DNA of 64,000 bases from Anaerotignum propionicum (GTDB lineage Bacteria; Bacillota; Clostridia; Lachnospirales; Anaerotignaceae). Shown piece after piece: positions 8,191-18,339 of this stretch. Every line of letters starts with the position of its first letter. The stretch's first letter is position 1. The notes beneath the pieces are model-generated. The model was not told the origin of the DNA. It did no database searches and was given only the letters and a program-made list of their open reading frames with translations. Made by a program: the position numbers and the translations under genes. The stretch is from the NCBI RefSeq assembly GCF_024461735.1, contig NZ_JANGAD010000011.1:1-64000 (forward strand), given 5' to 3'.

Positions 8191-8397
8191 TCATTCAGGT
8201 TTCCTTTCGTAATTTTGTGATAACCTCTTTATGAGCATTATTAAAAAGCTTGTTATAGCTGCAACTAAATCTAATAAGAGAACACCTACCCAAAAACAAT
8301 TATGGCTTGCCAAAACCAAATAAAGAAATACACCCATCACACAAAAGGATATAAAAATTACTAACAAAAAACACCATACTGCTTTTGGAATAGCCAT
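8191..8397 (-). CDS. Small membrane protein with two spans
   Basis: The 68-residue protein has two hydrophobic segments (about residues 7-30 and 36-56) and a basic, hydrophilic C-terminus (KRLSQNYERKPE). I recognise no family. GGAGG lies rather far upstream of the ATG and a weaker AGGT nearer, so the start is uncertain. The two well-formed spans, followed by a basic tail in line with the positive-inside rule, favour a real gene over chance. Confidence 0.5.
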   Translation of the reverse strand: MAIPKAVWCFLLVIFISFCVMGVFLYLVLASHNCFWVGVLLLDLVAAITSFLIMLIKRLSQNYERKPE

Positions 8398-8490
8398 TGA
8401 CTTGTACCTGCTATTCCTCCATTTGTTATTAGCTCTATAAAAATAATAATTAAATATCCATTCATTAGCCCCTACAATTCTAAATATAAT

Positions 8491-8528
8491 AAGAAATCGG
8501 CGAAAAAACTTTTCTTCGCCGATTTCTT
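8491..8528. terminator. Strong hairpin in the gap upstream of the small membrane gene
   Basis: AAGAAATCGGCGAA and TTCGCCGATTTCTT form a perfect 14-bp stem with a ten-base loop. There is no long T-run, only TTATTATATTT on the minus strand. It probably ends transcription of the YyaL-like gene at 8665-10617. Confidence 0.6.
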
Positions 8529-8664
8529 ATTACAATTTAATAACTACATGAAATAAATTAACTCCCCATTCTTACTTAGCCAATTATTTGAAAATGAGGA
8601 TACCATCATTGTTCTACTTGTTTCTTCCATTATTCTAAGGATGCCGCCCCAGCATTACATTTGT

Positions 8665-10617
8665 TTATGAACCCAATTCATTCACAGGGGGCATGCAGGA
8701 GTGATTACTACAAATATAATACGTGGTTTTATCATGTAAAAGCTTATACTCCTCCGTCGATTCTTTTACTACCTTAACCACACTTCCTAGTGAAGCCTGA
8801 AACGGCAGACTTTTTAAGTCCTGTTCATTTTTAGGTACAACTGTAATGCTCTGTGGCGGCATAAAATAATCTGAAAGACCAATCAAATACATAGCAAAAC
8901 CAGATGGATACTCCTTTGCTTGTCCATACATAAAATTTAACTGACCCTTTATTATTTGGTCAAAGCTATCGTCTGACTCAAATTGACTCAGTCGAATCAA
9001 ATTATACGCCATCATGGAATTGCCACTTGGCATAGCTCCATCATAGCTCTCCTTTGGACGCAAAATTAAAGCTTCGCTGTCTTTTCCATAAAGATAAAAT
9101 CCACCTTTTTTTTCATCATAAAAATCATTTACTACTTTTCCTATTAACTCCTTAGCCTTGTTTAGATACCCCTTATCAAGGGTAGCATCATATAGTGAAA
9201 ACAGTGCAAAGCTATTGTTTGCGTAATCATCCAAAAAACCTTGCTTACTTTTTTTCCCATCACGGTAGCTCACAAACAAAACACCATCATCATAGAGCTT
9301 TTCTTCAATAAAATGCTGTGCCTTTTGTGCCGCATCTAAATAAATTCTGTTTTCGCTAATACGATAAAGCCAGCACATAGCTCCAATCATTAACGAGTTC
9401 CATGAAGTAAGGATTTTATCATCTAAGTGAAGCTGATTTCTTTTTTTACGATATTCATAGAGCTTTGGCAGTTCTTCTTGGAAATCCTCCGCATAATCAT
9501 GGTTCTGTAAGAGATTGGGGATGTTTTTTCTCAAGAAGTTTCCTCCTTGTGTAATGTCGTAATATTTATTAAATGCTTCACCTTTCTCCTTACCCAGAAT
9601 TTTAACTATTTCCGTAGGCTCAAACACATAATATTTACCTTCCTCCCCATCACTGTCCGCATCCTGAGCGCTATAAAAACCTCCTTCTGAAGAGGTCATT
9701 TCTCTGAGAATATAAGTTGCTGTTTTCTCAGCAACACTTCGATAAAAAGGATTTTTCGTTAGCTCAAAAGTCTTACAATAAGCAAGAATGAGCAGTGCGT
9801 TATCATACAGCATTTTTTCAAAGTGAGGCACTAGAAATTGGCGATCAGTGGAATACCTGCTGAAGCCAAATCCAATGTGGTCAAAAATCCCACCTTTATA
9901 TAATTGAGTTAAGGTATTTTCTACCATCTCAAGGTTTTTTTTATCACCCTTTTTTTCATATTGCTGCAATAGAAACAGCAAATTATGAGGGGCAGGAAAC
10001 TTAGGTGCAACTCCAAATCCACCATATGCCTCATCATAGGTTTTATAATATTGCTCTATGGCAGTGTCAATTAAAGTATAGTCCGCTTCTTCCTTCAATG
10101 AATTCTCCCTTTGAAAAACTGTCACAATTTCCTCGGCGGAACGAAGCAATTCTTCCCTGCTGGTTTCCCATTTTTCATGTATCGCTCTCAACAAGCTTTT
10201 AAAACCCATAATTCCATACCCATTTTCTTTTGGGAAATAGGTTCCAGCAAAAAAAGGTTTTTGCTCCCACGTCATAAAAATACTGGTAGGCCAGCCGCCT
10301 CTTCCTGTGAAGGCCTGACAAACCGTCATATAGATACTGTCTATATCAGGACGTTCTTCCTTATCAACTTTAATTGCAATAAAAGAATCGTTTAAAAGCT
10401 CTGCCACTTTCTCATCCTCAAAGCTTTCATGAGCCATAACGTGACACCAGTGACAGGTACTATAGCCAATACTTAAAAAAACCGGCTTATCCTCCAGTTT
10501 TGCTTTTTGGAAGGCCTCTTTTCCCCAAGGATACCACTGCACAGGATTGTGGGCATGCTGCAGCAAATAGGGTGAAGTTTCTTCAATCAATTTATTTGTA
10601 TAAATTTGTTGTGACAA
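8665..10617 (-). CDS. YyaL/SSP411-type protein (thioredoxin-like domain plus six-hairpin glycosidase-like domain)
   Basis: The N-terminal part contains [25 protein letters not shown] and [10 protein letters not shown], hallmarks of the DUF255/YyaL family, in which a thioredoxin-like domain with a CHWC motif is joined to an alpha/alpha toroid. [11 protein letters not shown] and [16 protein letters not shown] lie in the second part. The biochemical role of the family is not settled. I place the start at a TTG (10617) seven bases after GAGAGGAG, giving 650 residues, close to the family length. The 42 extra codons up to 10743 look unrelated to the family. It is a single gene with a hairpin downstream. 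Confidence 0.9.
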   Translation of the reverse strand: MSQQIYTNKLIEETSPYLLQHAHNPVQWYPWGKEAFQKAKLEDKPVFLSIGYSTCHWCHVMAHESFEDEKVAELLNDSFIAIKVDKEERPDIDSIYMTVCQAFTGRGGWPTSIFMTWEQKPFFAGTYFPKENGYGIMGFKSLLRAIHEKWETSREELLRSAEEIVTVFQRENSLKEEADYTLIDTAIEQYYKTYDEAYGGFGVAPKFPAPHNLLFLLQQYEKKGDKKNLEMVENTLTQLYKGGIFDHIGFGFSRYSTDRQFLVPHFEKMLYDNALLILAYCKTFELTKNPFYRSVAEKTATYILREMTSSEGGFYSAQDADSDGEEGKYYVFEPTEIVKILGKEKGEAFNKYYDITQGGNFLRKNIPNLLQNHDYAEDFQEELPKLYEYRKKRNQLHLDDKILTSWNSLMIGAMCWLYRISENRIYLDAAQKAQHFIEEKLYDDGVLFVSYRDGKKSKQGFLDDYANNSFALFSLYDATLDKGYLNKAKELIGKVVNDFYDEKKGGFYLYGKDSEALILRPKESYDGAMPSGNSMMAYNLIRLSQFESDDSFDQIIKGQLNFMYGQAKEYPSGFAMYLIGLSDYFMPPQSITVVPKNEQDLKSLPFQASLGSVVKVVKESTEEYKLLHDKTTYYICSNHSCMPPVNELGS

Positions 10618-10793
10618 ATTAACACTCCTCTCTATACGTTTCTTCTTTAGTATAACCGTAAAAGAAATTTTTACTGATTTTGCCTTTAGCATAATATTAT
10701 AAAACTTTTTGAGAATGTCCGTCTCGTTTAAAAACCACTTCAATGTCTTGAGGATTTTTAATACTACTGTTTTATAGTAACATTTATCAAAAT

Positions 10794-10832
10794 AAAAAAG
10801 CCACAGATTATTTGATTATAGTGGCTTTTTTT
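10794..10832. terminator. Bidirectional terminator after the LUD gene
   Basis: AAAAAGCCAC and GTGGCTTTTT form a 10-bp stem around a 16-base loop, with T-runs on both strands. It ends the minus-strand gene at 10878-11519. Confidence 0.8.
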
Positions 10833-10877
10833 CAATCTATTTAATTAAGTATCATAAATTTGTTATTCTACTATTTC

Positions 10878-11519
10878 TTAATAACCCAATGTCTGTCCCA
10901 CAATGATTACCTTAATGCGATCTTTTACAAACTGCCTTGTTATAGTAACAAATACATTGCAAATTCTATTTGGACTTTTGCAATCAACACAATGACCAAT
11001 TTTTGAACAGGGTGTATCCTTATTTAATCTCTTTGCATCAATTGGAGCTACATAGTTTCTCACTCTTCTCTCAGCATCTTCTTTATTTTGAACCAATTTA
11101 TTTATACCGGCAACAATAATCACTTGTTTCGGTCCATAAATCATAGGGGCAACCCGGCTTCCATTTCCATCAATATTATATAACGTGCCATCCTCTGTAA
11201 GTGCATTGGTGCTACACAAAAAAGTATCTGCCGAAAAATTCTGAATATAGATTTCCCTTTTTTCCTCACTGGTAAGTCCTTGTTGATATTTATCTAAAAA
11301 ATTGTATTTCCCATTTCGCAATAAATCAAGTACACCGGTTTCTAAGAGTGTAGCAGAATCACCTACGCCTACAATAGAATTTTCCGCTATCAGTTCTTTA
11401 ATTACCTTCAAAAGTTCATCTTCATCTTTTACGAAGATTCCCTTCATATTATTTTTACTTAATCCATCCAAAGTTTTTTCAACTTGTTTTTCCATATACC
11501 AAGAAATATTTTCGTCCAT
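10878..11519 (-). CDS. LUD domain protein (LutC/YkgG-related)
   Basis: The 213-residue protein matches the LUD (DUF162) family. It has IVGVGDSATLLETGVLDLL, FLCSTNALTEDGTLYNIDGNG and QVIIVAGINKLV, the nucleotide-like fold of that family. Near the C-terminus CSKIGHCVDCKSPNRICN provides four cysteines that could bind metal or a cluster, a known variant among stand-alone anaerobe LUD proteins. LutC partners LutA and LutB in lactate oxidation, but neither is nearby, so its role here is open. AGGAG precedes the ATG. Confidence 0.85.
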   Translation of the reverse strand: MDENISWYMEKQVEKTLDGLSKNNMKGIFVKDEDELLKVIKELIAENSIVGVGDSATLLETGVLDLLRNGKYNFLDKYQQGLTSEEKREIYIQNFSADTFLCSTNALTEDGTLYNIDGNGSRVAPMIYGPKQVIIVAGINKLVQNKEDAERRVRNYVAPIDAKRLNKDTPCSKIGHCVDCKSPNRICNVFVTITRQFVKDRIKVIIVGQTLGY

Positions 11520-11788
11520 AAAATCTTCTCCTATTAACTTTTAAAATCAAACTATAGCCATTTTATCACAAAAAAACTCAAGAAACAATCAAAGAGCCCT
11601 TCTTTATATTTCATGATTAAGTAAACTAATCTATAAATATTAGAGGATAATTGTGCCATAGAGCAGAAAAACTTTTTCAACTATCGGAATTTGGAATTAC
11701 TTTATTTATTTTAAATAAGCGAGGCTTTATCTATCAGCTTTGCAGAAAATATACACGAAAAATGAATTTACAGTCTTTGATTGTATCC
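11520..11788. other. A+T-rich spacer between divergent genes
   Basis: It separates the LUD gene (minus) from the XRE gene (plus) and must hold the LUD promoter. I see no open frame with a ribosome binding site and no clear consensus promoter for the minus strand. Confidence 0.4.
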
Positions 11789-11816
11789 TTGAATTTTTTT
11801 TTGTAGCATATATAAT
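11789..11816 (+). promoter_or_regulatory. Promoter of the XRE regulator gene
   Basis: TTGAAT, 16 bases and TATAAT. The predicted transcript starts near 11823 with a 70-base leader that contains the operator-like TGTAATATACAA. Confidence 0.65.
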
Positions 11817-11839
11817 ACTATTACCAATACTCACGTCAA

Positions 11840-11851
11840 TGTAATATACAA
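11840..11851. promoter_or_regulatory. TGTAATATACAA, copy 1 of a candidate XRE operator
   Basis: TGTA-ATA-TACA is a short inverted repeat about 17 bases downstream of the predicted transcription start of the XRE gene. The same 12 bases recur at 12474-12485, upstream of the next promoter. This supports a shared, possibly autoregulatory, binding site. Confidence 0.4.
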
Positions 11852-11895
11852 AAATACATTAATAATTTATAAGCTACAAGAAAGAAGGTTTTTTT

Positions 11896-12228
11896 ATGAA
11901 AAACAATACTTTTGGTAAAAGAATCAATCAATTGCGCAAGAAAAAGGGATATACTTCTGAACAATTGTCTGAATTATGCGGTGTGAATGCAGTACACATT
12001 CGAAAAATTGAAAGTGGCGGAAGCCAACCAAGCTTTTCACTTTTTCTAAAGATTTGTAATGCCCTTAATGTATCTTCTGATTTTCTCTTAGGTGACTTGC
12101 TGGAGCATTCAGTTGTGCCTGAAAGTGTGGAACAGCTTCATATACAATTGAAGCACCTAACACCAAACCAAATGGAAATGATTAGCGAAATGGTAGAGGT
12201 ACTGATTCGCCACACTTCAAATGAATAA
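11896..12228 (+). CDS. XRE-family DNA-binding regulator
   Basis: The 110-residue protein has an N-terminal Cro/CI-type helix-turn-helix (about residues 8-62: RINQLRKKKGYTSEQLSELCGV, IRKIESGGSQPS, FLLGDLLE). A helical C-terminal half of about 45 residues (PNQMEMISEMVEVLI) probably dimerises. AGAAGG precedes the ATG by seven T. It has its own promoter and terminator. Proteins of this size often control mobile or phase-variable loci. Its position 0.55 kb upstream of the inverted-repeat recombinase cassette, together with twin operator-like sites, suggests it may control that region, which is inference. Confidence 0.88.
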   Translation: MKNNTFGKRINQLRKKKGYTSEQLSELCGVNAVHIRKIESGGSQPSFSLFLKICNALNVSSDFLLGDLLEHSVVPESVEQLHIQLKHLTPNQMEMISEMVEVLIRHTSNE

Positions 12229-12316
12229 AAGCCATTCTTTTTCTACAATATTCCCTCTATTTCATCTTAAATTTTTATTCCATACAAAAACAACCTTTTT
12301 TTGCATATTCACAAAC

Positions 12317-12365
12317 AAAGTGCAGTAGTTAAGCATCTCATATGTGCTTAATCTCTGCACTTTTT
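12317..12365 (+). terminator. Terminator of the XRE gene
   Basis: AAAGTGCAG...TTAAGCA pairs with TGCTTAA...CTGCACTTT, a 16-bp stem with a three-base internal loop, followed by TTTTT. Confidence 0.85.
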
Positions 12366-12473
12366 ATGTAAAGAACTTATCAATAATAAGTAAACTTAAG
12401 AACTAATTTACAATCATAAATTTCTTTAAAAAATAGATTTCATTCATACCACCAGCTCCTAAAAATATTCAAG

Positions 12474-12485
12474 TGTAATATACAA
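12474..12485. promoter_or_regulatory. TGTAATATACAA, copy 2 of a candidate XRE operator
   Basis: It is identical to the element at 11840-11851. It ends 26 bases before the -35 box of the promoter at 12512-12540. Confidence 0.4.
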
Positions 12486-12511
12486 TTTCTGCATTTTTAT
12501 GTAAACTTTAC

Positions 12512-12540
12512 TTGATTTTGCAAAAACTGTAGCTTATAAT
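12512..12540 (+). promoter_or_regulatory. Strong promoter without an evident protein gene
   Basis: TTGATT, 17 bases and TATAAT. The flanking TGTAGC-TATA resembles the XRE promoter (TGTAGC-ATATA). No open frame with a ribosome binding site follows for 450 bases. Confidence 0.65.
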
Positions 12541-12606
12541 AATACAAATAAAATATTCAGTATACATAATGATCTACGTACTATTTTTTTAACTCTATTA
12601 TTAAAT

Positions 12607-12633
12607 AAAAAAAGCTTTTGCTAAATGCAAAGC
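12607..12633 (-). terminator. Minus-strand terminator-like hairpin facing the recombinase cassette
   Basis: On the minus strand GCTTTGC and GC-AAAAGC pair with one bulge around ATTTA, followed by seven T. No minus-strand gene ends here in the present arrangement. It would serve a transcript leaving the cassette leftward if the cassette were inverted. Confidence 0.4.
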
Positions 12634-12692
12634 CTTCAACAATTTGTATGTACTAATCCACAGATATACTCTTCTAGTAAAGTAAAATAATA

Positions 12693-12728
12693 CAAGCCCA
12701 CAGACTAAAACTGCGGACTTGCTTTTTT
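12693..12728 (+). terminator. Terminator-like hairpin before the recombinase cassette
   Basis: CAAGCCCACAG and CTGCGGACTTG pair over 11 positions with two mismatches around a seven-base loop, followed by C and six T. Confidence 0.5.
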
Positions 12729-12780
12729 AACAAATAATTAAATGATTCGTTCCTCTATCAATTCCATAAAAATACAAAAT

Positions 12781-12807
12781 AAGTCGCAGTTTACCCGAAA
12801 CTAAGAT
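12781..12807 (+). repeat. Left inverted repeat of the recombinase cassette
   Basis: The repeat begins AAGTCGCAGTTTACCCGAAA and ends CTAAGAT. All 27 bases match the complement of 14188-14214, and identity stops sharply on both sides. Inside it AGTTT-ACCCG-AAACT forms two 5-bp arms around a five-base spacer, like a tyrosine recombinase core site. Confidence 0.95.
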
Positions 12808-12991
12808 TCGTTTTTTCGACGCAATATGACAATTTTTATTATATATCTTTCAATCTTACTTGTCAATGCGATGAAAGTAGGTGCTAAAAAGCTTTAAAAG
12901 GACCAATCCATTACAAAAATTAATAATATTTTAAGTACTTAACAAAAAATCAGCCGTCAATAATTACGTCAATCGGAAGGAGAACAAGACA

Positions 12992-14182
12992 ATGGCACGC
13001 AAAGGAGAAAACATCTATAAACGAAAGGATGGTCGTTGGGAAGGCAGAGTCCTCATGCAAAATAAAAAATACTATTCTTTTTATGCAAAGTCTTACAGAG
13101 AAGTTCGGGAAAAAATGAGAAACATAAAACCACAGGAAAAACCTGTGTCTATATTTCCTCCATGTTCTAAAAATTGCGCCACTGATTTATTTGAATCTTG
13201 GCTTAACAATGGACTTTCAGAGCGTTTAAAACCTTCAACATATGAAAGCTATTATCAGTGTATGCATAAATATGTGCTTCCCTATTTCAATCAATCTGGA
13301 AATGAGCAATTGACTGATATATCCGTGGTACGTTTTGTAAAACAAATGAAAGAAAACAATGAAATATCTAAATCCTATCAGCGAAAAATTCTATCTATTT
13401 TTAAAACGGCTTTGCGGGAAATTTCTAAGAATAGTCCAGAATACACATCAGTAGTAACCAATATTACACTGCCTAGTGTAAAGACACAGCAAGAGGTACC
13501 TGTCTTTACCATGAAAGAACAGAGACTTATTGAGTATGCCGCCCAGCGCTCTGTAGACAAAAGATGCTTAGGTGTTATTCTGTGCTTCTACACTGGATTG
13601 CGTATTGGTGAGCTTTGCGCTCTGAAATGGAGTGATTTTGATATGGATGCCGGTATTATGATGGTATCAAGAACGGTATCACGCATTCAAAACTTTAATT
13701 CTGACGGCGCAAAAACGCAACTAAGTGTGGGTACTCCAAAAAGCAGAACCTCCTTGCGCAGAATTCCTTTACCTGCTTTTCTACTGGAGTTGCTGCAGCA
13801 AAGCAAATTAGATTCCCAAGATGAAAACTCCTCCATTCTCTCGGGAAAAGCAGAACCCTTTGACCCACGAGTATACCAGAGGGTCTATAAAAAGCTATTA
13901 AGTGAAGCCGGGGTAAGAGATAGAAAATTTCATGCGATCCGCCATAGCTTTGCCACCAGAGCATTGGAATTGGGCGTGGATATCAAAACTTTAAGTGAAA
14001 TTCTAGGACATTCTAATGTCAGCATCACATTAAACATTTATGCACATTCGTTGATGGAGCAAAAAAGAATTGCCATAGATAAGTTTAATGAAATGCACAG
14101 ACTGCATATGCAAATTCCCGAATTCACCGTCAATTCCATGGTCATACCTTCACCAGTGACATCTAAATCAGCTGATATTTGA
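12992..14182 (+). CDS. Tyrosine recombinase/integrase
   Basis: The 396-residue protein begins with MARKGENIYKRKDGRWEGR, a small arm-type DNA-binding domain as in Tn916-like integrases. A core-binding helical domain follows (about 60-165), then the catalytic domain with TGLRIGELCALKW (first Arg), FHAIRHSFATR (His and second Arg), LGHSNV and NIYAHS (Tyr nucleophile). All catalytic residues are present, so it should be active. AAGGAG precedes the ATG; two GTCAAT direct repeats lie 12 bases apart just upstream. There is no excisionase, relaxase, phage or other element gene next to it. It is enclosed by the inverted repeat, and no terminator separates it from the downstream chemoreceptor gene. Confidence 0.95.
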   Translation: MARKGENIYKRKDGRWEGRVLMQNKKYYSFYAKSYREVREKMRNIKPQEKPVSIFPPCSKNCATDLFESWLNNGLSERLKPSTYESYYQCMHKYVLPYFNQSGNEQLTDISVVRFVKQMKENNEISKSYQRKILSIFKTALREISKNSPEYTSVVTNITLPSVKTQQEVPVFTMKEQRLIEYAAQRSVDKRCLGVILCFYTGLRIGELCALKWSDFDMDAGIMMVSRTVSRIQNFNSDGAKTQLSVGTPKSRTSLRRIPLPAFLLELLQQSKLDSQDENSSILSGKAEPFDPRVYQRVYKKLLSEAGVRDRKFHAIRHSFATRALELGVDIKTLSEILGHSNVSITLNIYAHSLMEQKRIAIDKFNEMHRLHMQIPEFTVNSMVIPSPVTSKSADI

Positions 14183-14187
14183 GTTTT

Positions 14188-14214
14188 ATCTTAGTTTCGG
14201 GTAAACTGCGACTT
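14188..14214 (-). repeat. Right inverted repeat of the recombinase cassette
   Basis: It is the exact reverse complement of 12781-12807. It starts five bases after the recombinase stop codon and 146 bases before the chemoreceptor start. Confidence 0.95.
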
Positions 14215-14359
14215 TTATGTCTACTCCCAACATTTTTATTATAACCTCAAAGGCTAATAATACGCAAAGCTCCCGTAAAATGCAATTATGATTAAATGAA
14301 ATTATTTAAATTCATCGACACAGTGCCAATTGTACAACAATCTAGGAGGAAACCTACAT

Positions 14360-16135
14360 ATGAAAAATTTTAAAGATTTTAGTATTTCTCGCAAACTTAC
14401 GACTGGCTTTTCTGCTTTAGTACTGGTAATGCTTATTGTAGGCAGCGTAGGCATCTTTGGTATGGTAAGAATTAATAATTCGGATACCTATCTATACGAG
14501 AAACAAACGGCTCCATTTAATAATCTAATTCAAGCTATGACAGCACTGAACGAATTACGTGTTGATGTAAGAAATGCGACTGCTCTCGCTGGAAATTCAG
14601 TGGAAATTGAAAAGATAAAACAAAGGAATGCATCAAATGAATCCATCTTTTTAGAACAAATGCAGCTTTATCGTCCAAGTATCACCAATTCCAGTAGCAT
14701 CACTGCCTATGATAAAATGATTGAGATATTTAATAATACATATATCCCCGTCGTACAACAAGTAGTTGTCTTGGCTGGAGAAAATAAACCCAGTGAAGCA
14801 ACTGCCGCAATTAATAACGCTACTGCTAAGGTTACTGAAATGCAAACCTGCTTTGATACACTCACAGATAACCGTATGGAATCTGCAAAGAAAACCAGTG
14901 ACACAAATGAAACCACCGCCTTTATATTGATTACTATACTTGGAATTATAATTTTATTAGGTGCAATTTTTTCATTTATACTGAGTCGTAAGATTTCTAA
15001 AAGTATTAGTACACCCATCGGTCGGGTGGTTGACGCTTCCGAGCTTTTGGCATTGGGTCACGTAGATATTGATTTAAGTGATTTAGATTCTAAAGATGAA
15101 ACCGGAATTTTAGCGGCCTCCTTCACAAAAATGCTTGATGGTATCCGTAAACAGGTTATAGTGGCAGAACAAATCAGTAACGGTGACTTTACTCAGTCCG
15201 TTCCCCTCAGATCAAATGAGGATACACTTGGTCTAGCTTTACAGAAAATTAAAAACGACCTAAACGAAACCCTTCAACTCATCCGTACCGCAGCAGATCA
15301 GGTGAATTCCGGTGCAGGACAAGTTGCGGCAGCAGCACAGGCATTATCCTCCGGCGCAACGGAACAGGCGGCAACTGTGGAAGAACTCAATGCCTCCATT
15401 GCAAGTGTTTCTCAACAAGCAGAGCTGAATACTACCAGCGTGCATAATGCTGTGGAATATGTAGGTCAAGCTGGTCAAGAAATCTCAAGCAGTAATGAGT
15501 TTATGAAACGCCTCAATGTCTCCATGCGAGAAATTGGGGAGTCCTCTCAACAAATTTCAAAAATCACAAAGCTTGTTGAAGATATTGCTTTTCAAACCAA
15601 TATATTGGCGCTAAATGCCGCGGTAGAAGCAGCAAGAGCTGGTAATGCAGGAAAAGGCTTTGCCGTTGTAGCCGATGAAGTACGTACCCTTGCGGCACGC
15701 TCTGCAGAGGCGGCAAAACAAACCTCCGAGCTCATTGAAAAATCAGTGACGATTGTATCACAAGGTGAACAACTGGCAGAAGATACATTAAAGCGACTCA
15801 TCTCCGCTTCCGAAAAAGCAGACTTGGCTGTACAATCCATTCAGGAAATCGAAAATGCAACTACAGAGCAAGCAGCTTCCGTAGAGCAGATTAATGAAGG
15901 ACTAAATCAAGTATCTGCCGTTGTACAAACAAATGCAGCCACGGCTGAGGAGAGCTCTGCTTCTAGTGAGGAGTTAGCTGCGCAAGCACAAACGCTCCAA
16001 CAGGAAGTCAGCAGGTTTAAGCTTATGGATACCTATGGATATTCCGAATTTTCCTATAAGGAGGAAAAAAGTTCGGCATTGCATGTAAGTAACGGCGTTT
16101 CATATGGAAGTATCCATGGCTCAGGAAAATACTAA
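14360..16135 (+). CDS. Methyl-accepting chemotaxis protein
   Basis: This 591-residue receptor has a first membrane span near residues 12-35, a helical extracellular sensor of about 150 residues of the 4HB type, a second span near 185-210, a HAMP domain and a long coiled-coil signalling domain. The conserved hairpin tip reads [32 protein letters not shown], of which the last part binds CheA/CheW. No CheR-binding pentapeptide is seen at the C-terminus. AGGAGG lies before the ATG at 14360; an open frame ten codons longer lacks one. It is an isolated chemoreceptor gene directly after the recombinase cassette. The ligand is unknown. Confidence 0.94.
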   Translation: MKNFKDFSISRKLTTGFSALVLVMLIVGSVGIFGMVRINNSDTYLYEKQTAPFNNLIQAMTALNELRVDVRNATALAGNSVEIEKIKQRNASNESIFLEQMQLYRPSITNSSSITAYDKMIEIFNNTYIPVVQQVVVLAGENKPSEATAAINNATAKVTEMQTCFDTLTDNRMESAKKTSDTNETTAFILITILGIIILLGAIFSFILSRKISKSISTPIGRVVDASELLALGHVDIDLSDLDSKDETGILAASFTKMLDGIRKQVIVAEQISNGDFTQSVPLRSNEDTLGLALQKIKNDLNETLQLIRTAADQVNSGAGQVAAAAQALSSGATEQAATVEELNASIASVSQQAELNTTSVHNAVEYVGQAGQEISSSNEFMKRLNVSMREIGESSQQISKITKLVEDIAFQTNILALNAAVEAARAGNAGKGFAVVADEVRTLAARSAEAAKQTSELIEKSVTIVSQGEQLAEDTLKRLISASEKADLAVQSIQEIENATTEQAASVEQINEGLNQVSAVVQTNAATAEESSASSEELAAQAQTLQQEVSRFKLMDTYGYSEFSYKEEKSSALHVSNGVSYGSIHGSGKY

Positions 16136-16238
16136 AAAATCATCTCAGACATTTTTGGTGAAACATTCACATTTCTATAAGTTTTTAACTATGCCAAAAG
16201 TGACCTAATGGTATTGCCTATCCAAATTGCAAACCAAT

Positions 16239-16276
16239 AAAAATAACTCTGTGAATTATGATGCAGAGTTATTTTT
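16239..16276 (+). terminator. Terminator after the chemoreceptor gene
   Basis: AAAAATAACTCTG and CAGAGTTATTTTT form a perfect 13-bp stem with a 12-base loop, followed by more T. Confidence 0.85.
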
Positions 16277-16387
16277 ATTTTTCAGAACTATGTTAATTCC
16301 TAATTATTATAAAAAGAAACTATATACACTTCATAGACACTAAATGAATAACTCTTTAAATCAAAAGCTTACTTAAAATGTAGGTAA

Positions 16388-16433
16388 GAAAAAAGACTTT
16401 TTACAAAATCCTTGTGGGTTTTATAAAAAGTCT
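16388..16433 (-). terminator. Terminator of the atp operon
   Basis: AGACTTTTTA and TAAAAAGTCT form a perfect 10-bp stem, extended by AAAA/TTTT after one mismatch. The minus strand continues into TTTTTT. It lies 30 bases after the atpC stop. Confidence 0.85.
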
Positions 16434-16462
16434 TTTCTAGTATTTTTTAGTTGACTTAATAA

Positions 16463-16870
16463 CTATTTATGTCTTGCTTTTACCTTCAAACGATTTACCG
16501 CACGATTCACCGCCGCCATTGTTTGGTAATACTCTTGCTTGCTTAACTGCTGACGCAGTCTTTCCTCAGCTCTCTGTTTTGCCAATTCAGCACGGTGGCG
16601 ATCAATATCCTCAGGTTTCTCAATAGTATCTGAAAGAATTTCAACATGATTCGGTGTGATTTCCACAATACCATCTGTGACTGCGGCATAATGCCATTCT
16701 CCGTCAACCTTATATCTCATTTCACCGGCCATTATACAGGTTACCATGGGCTCATGGTCTGCCAACACGCCGACTTCTCCATCTATTCCAGGGAAAATAA
16801 CCATCTCGCATTCTCCCTGATAGAAGGGATGATCACTTGCCAGAATTTCAATCCTGAATGTCTTAGCCAT
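16463..16870 (-). CDS. atpC: ATP synthase epsilon subunit
   Basis: The 135-residue protein has the beta-sandwich start (RIEILASDHPFYQGECEMVIFPGIDGEVGVLADHEPMV) and a C-terminal helical hairpin rich in Arg, Lys and Gln. In the F1 central stalk it links the rotor to the c-ring, and its C-terminal helices often inhibit ATP hydrolysis. It is the last gene of the atp operon, 50 bases after atpD. Confidence 0.95.
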   Translation of the reverse strand: MAKTFRIEILASDHPFYQGECEMVIFPGIDGEVGVLADHEPMVTCIMAGEMRYKVDGEWHYAAVTDGIVEITPNHVEILSDTIEKPEDIDRHRAELAKQRAEERLRQQLSKQEYYQTMAAVNRAVNRLKVKARHK

Positions 16871-16920
16871 AGCTCCTCCTATTCCAAGACTGATGCATCA
16901 CTGCTCCAGTTTCTTCCCTT

Positions 16921-18339
<1,419 letters not shown>

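Larger units (their letters stand above)
12547..12728 (+). ncRNA. Candidate small RNA, or long leader of the recombinase transcript
   Basis: The stretch begins at the predicted start of the promoter at 12512-12540 and ends at a plus-strand terminator-like hairpin, giving about 180 bases with no credible coding frame. If the hairpin is leaky, the same transcript would run through the left inverted repeat into the recombinase gene. No known RNA family was recognised. Confidence 0.3.
12781..14214 (+). mobile_element. Tyrosine recombinase cassette bounded by a 27-bp perfect inverted repeat
   Basis: This 1,434-bp segment has identical 27-bp ends in inverted orientation, and the only gene inside is a complete tyrosine recombinase whose stop lies five bases from the right end. 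The bases just outside the ends show no target-site duplication. The arrangement fits either a segment that its own recombinase can invert or a minimal recombinase-only mobile element. Known relatives in principle are DNA inversion switches and RIT elements, but RIT elements carry three recombinases. Nothing else in the window repeats these ends. Confidence 0.7.

Noticed and set aside
8398..8664. Strong hairpin at 8491-8528 as a riboswitch or small RNA
   Set aside because: It is a simple perfect stem in the expected place for a terminator of the upstream minus-strand gene.
11896..14214. XRE regulator plus recombinase as a prophage or integrative conjugative element
   Set aside because: No phage, relaxase, excisionase or conjugation genes are present, and no direct repeat (att pair) was seen. 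The inverted repeat encloses only the recombinase.
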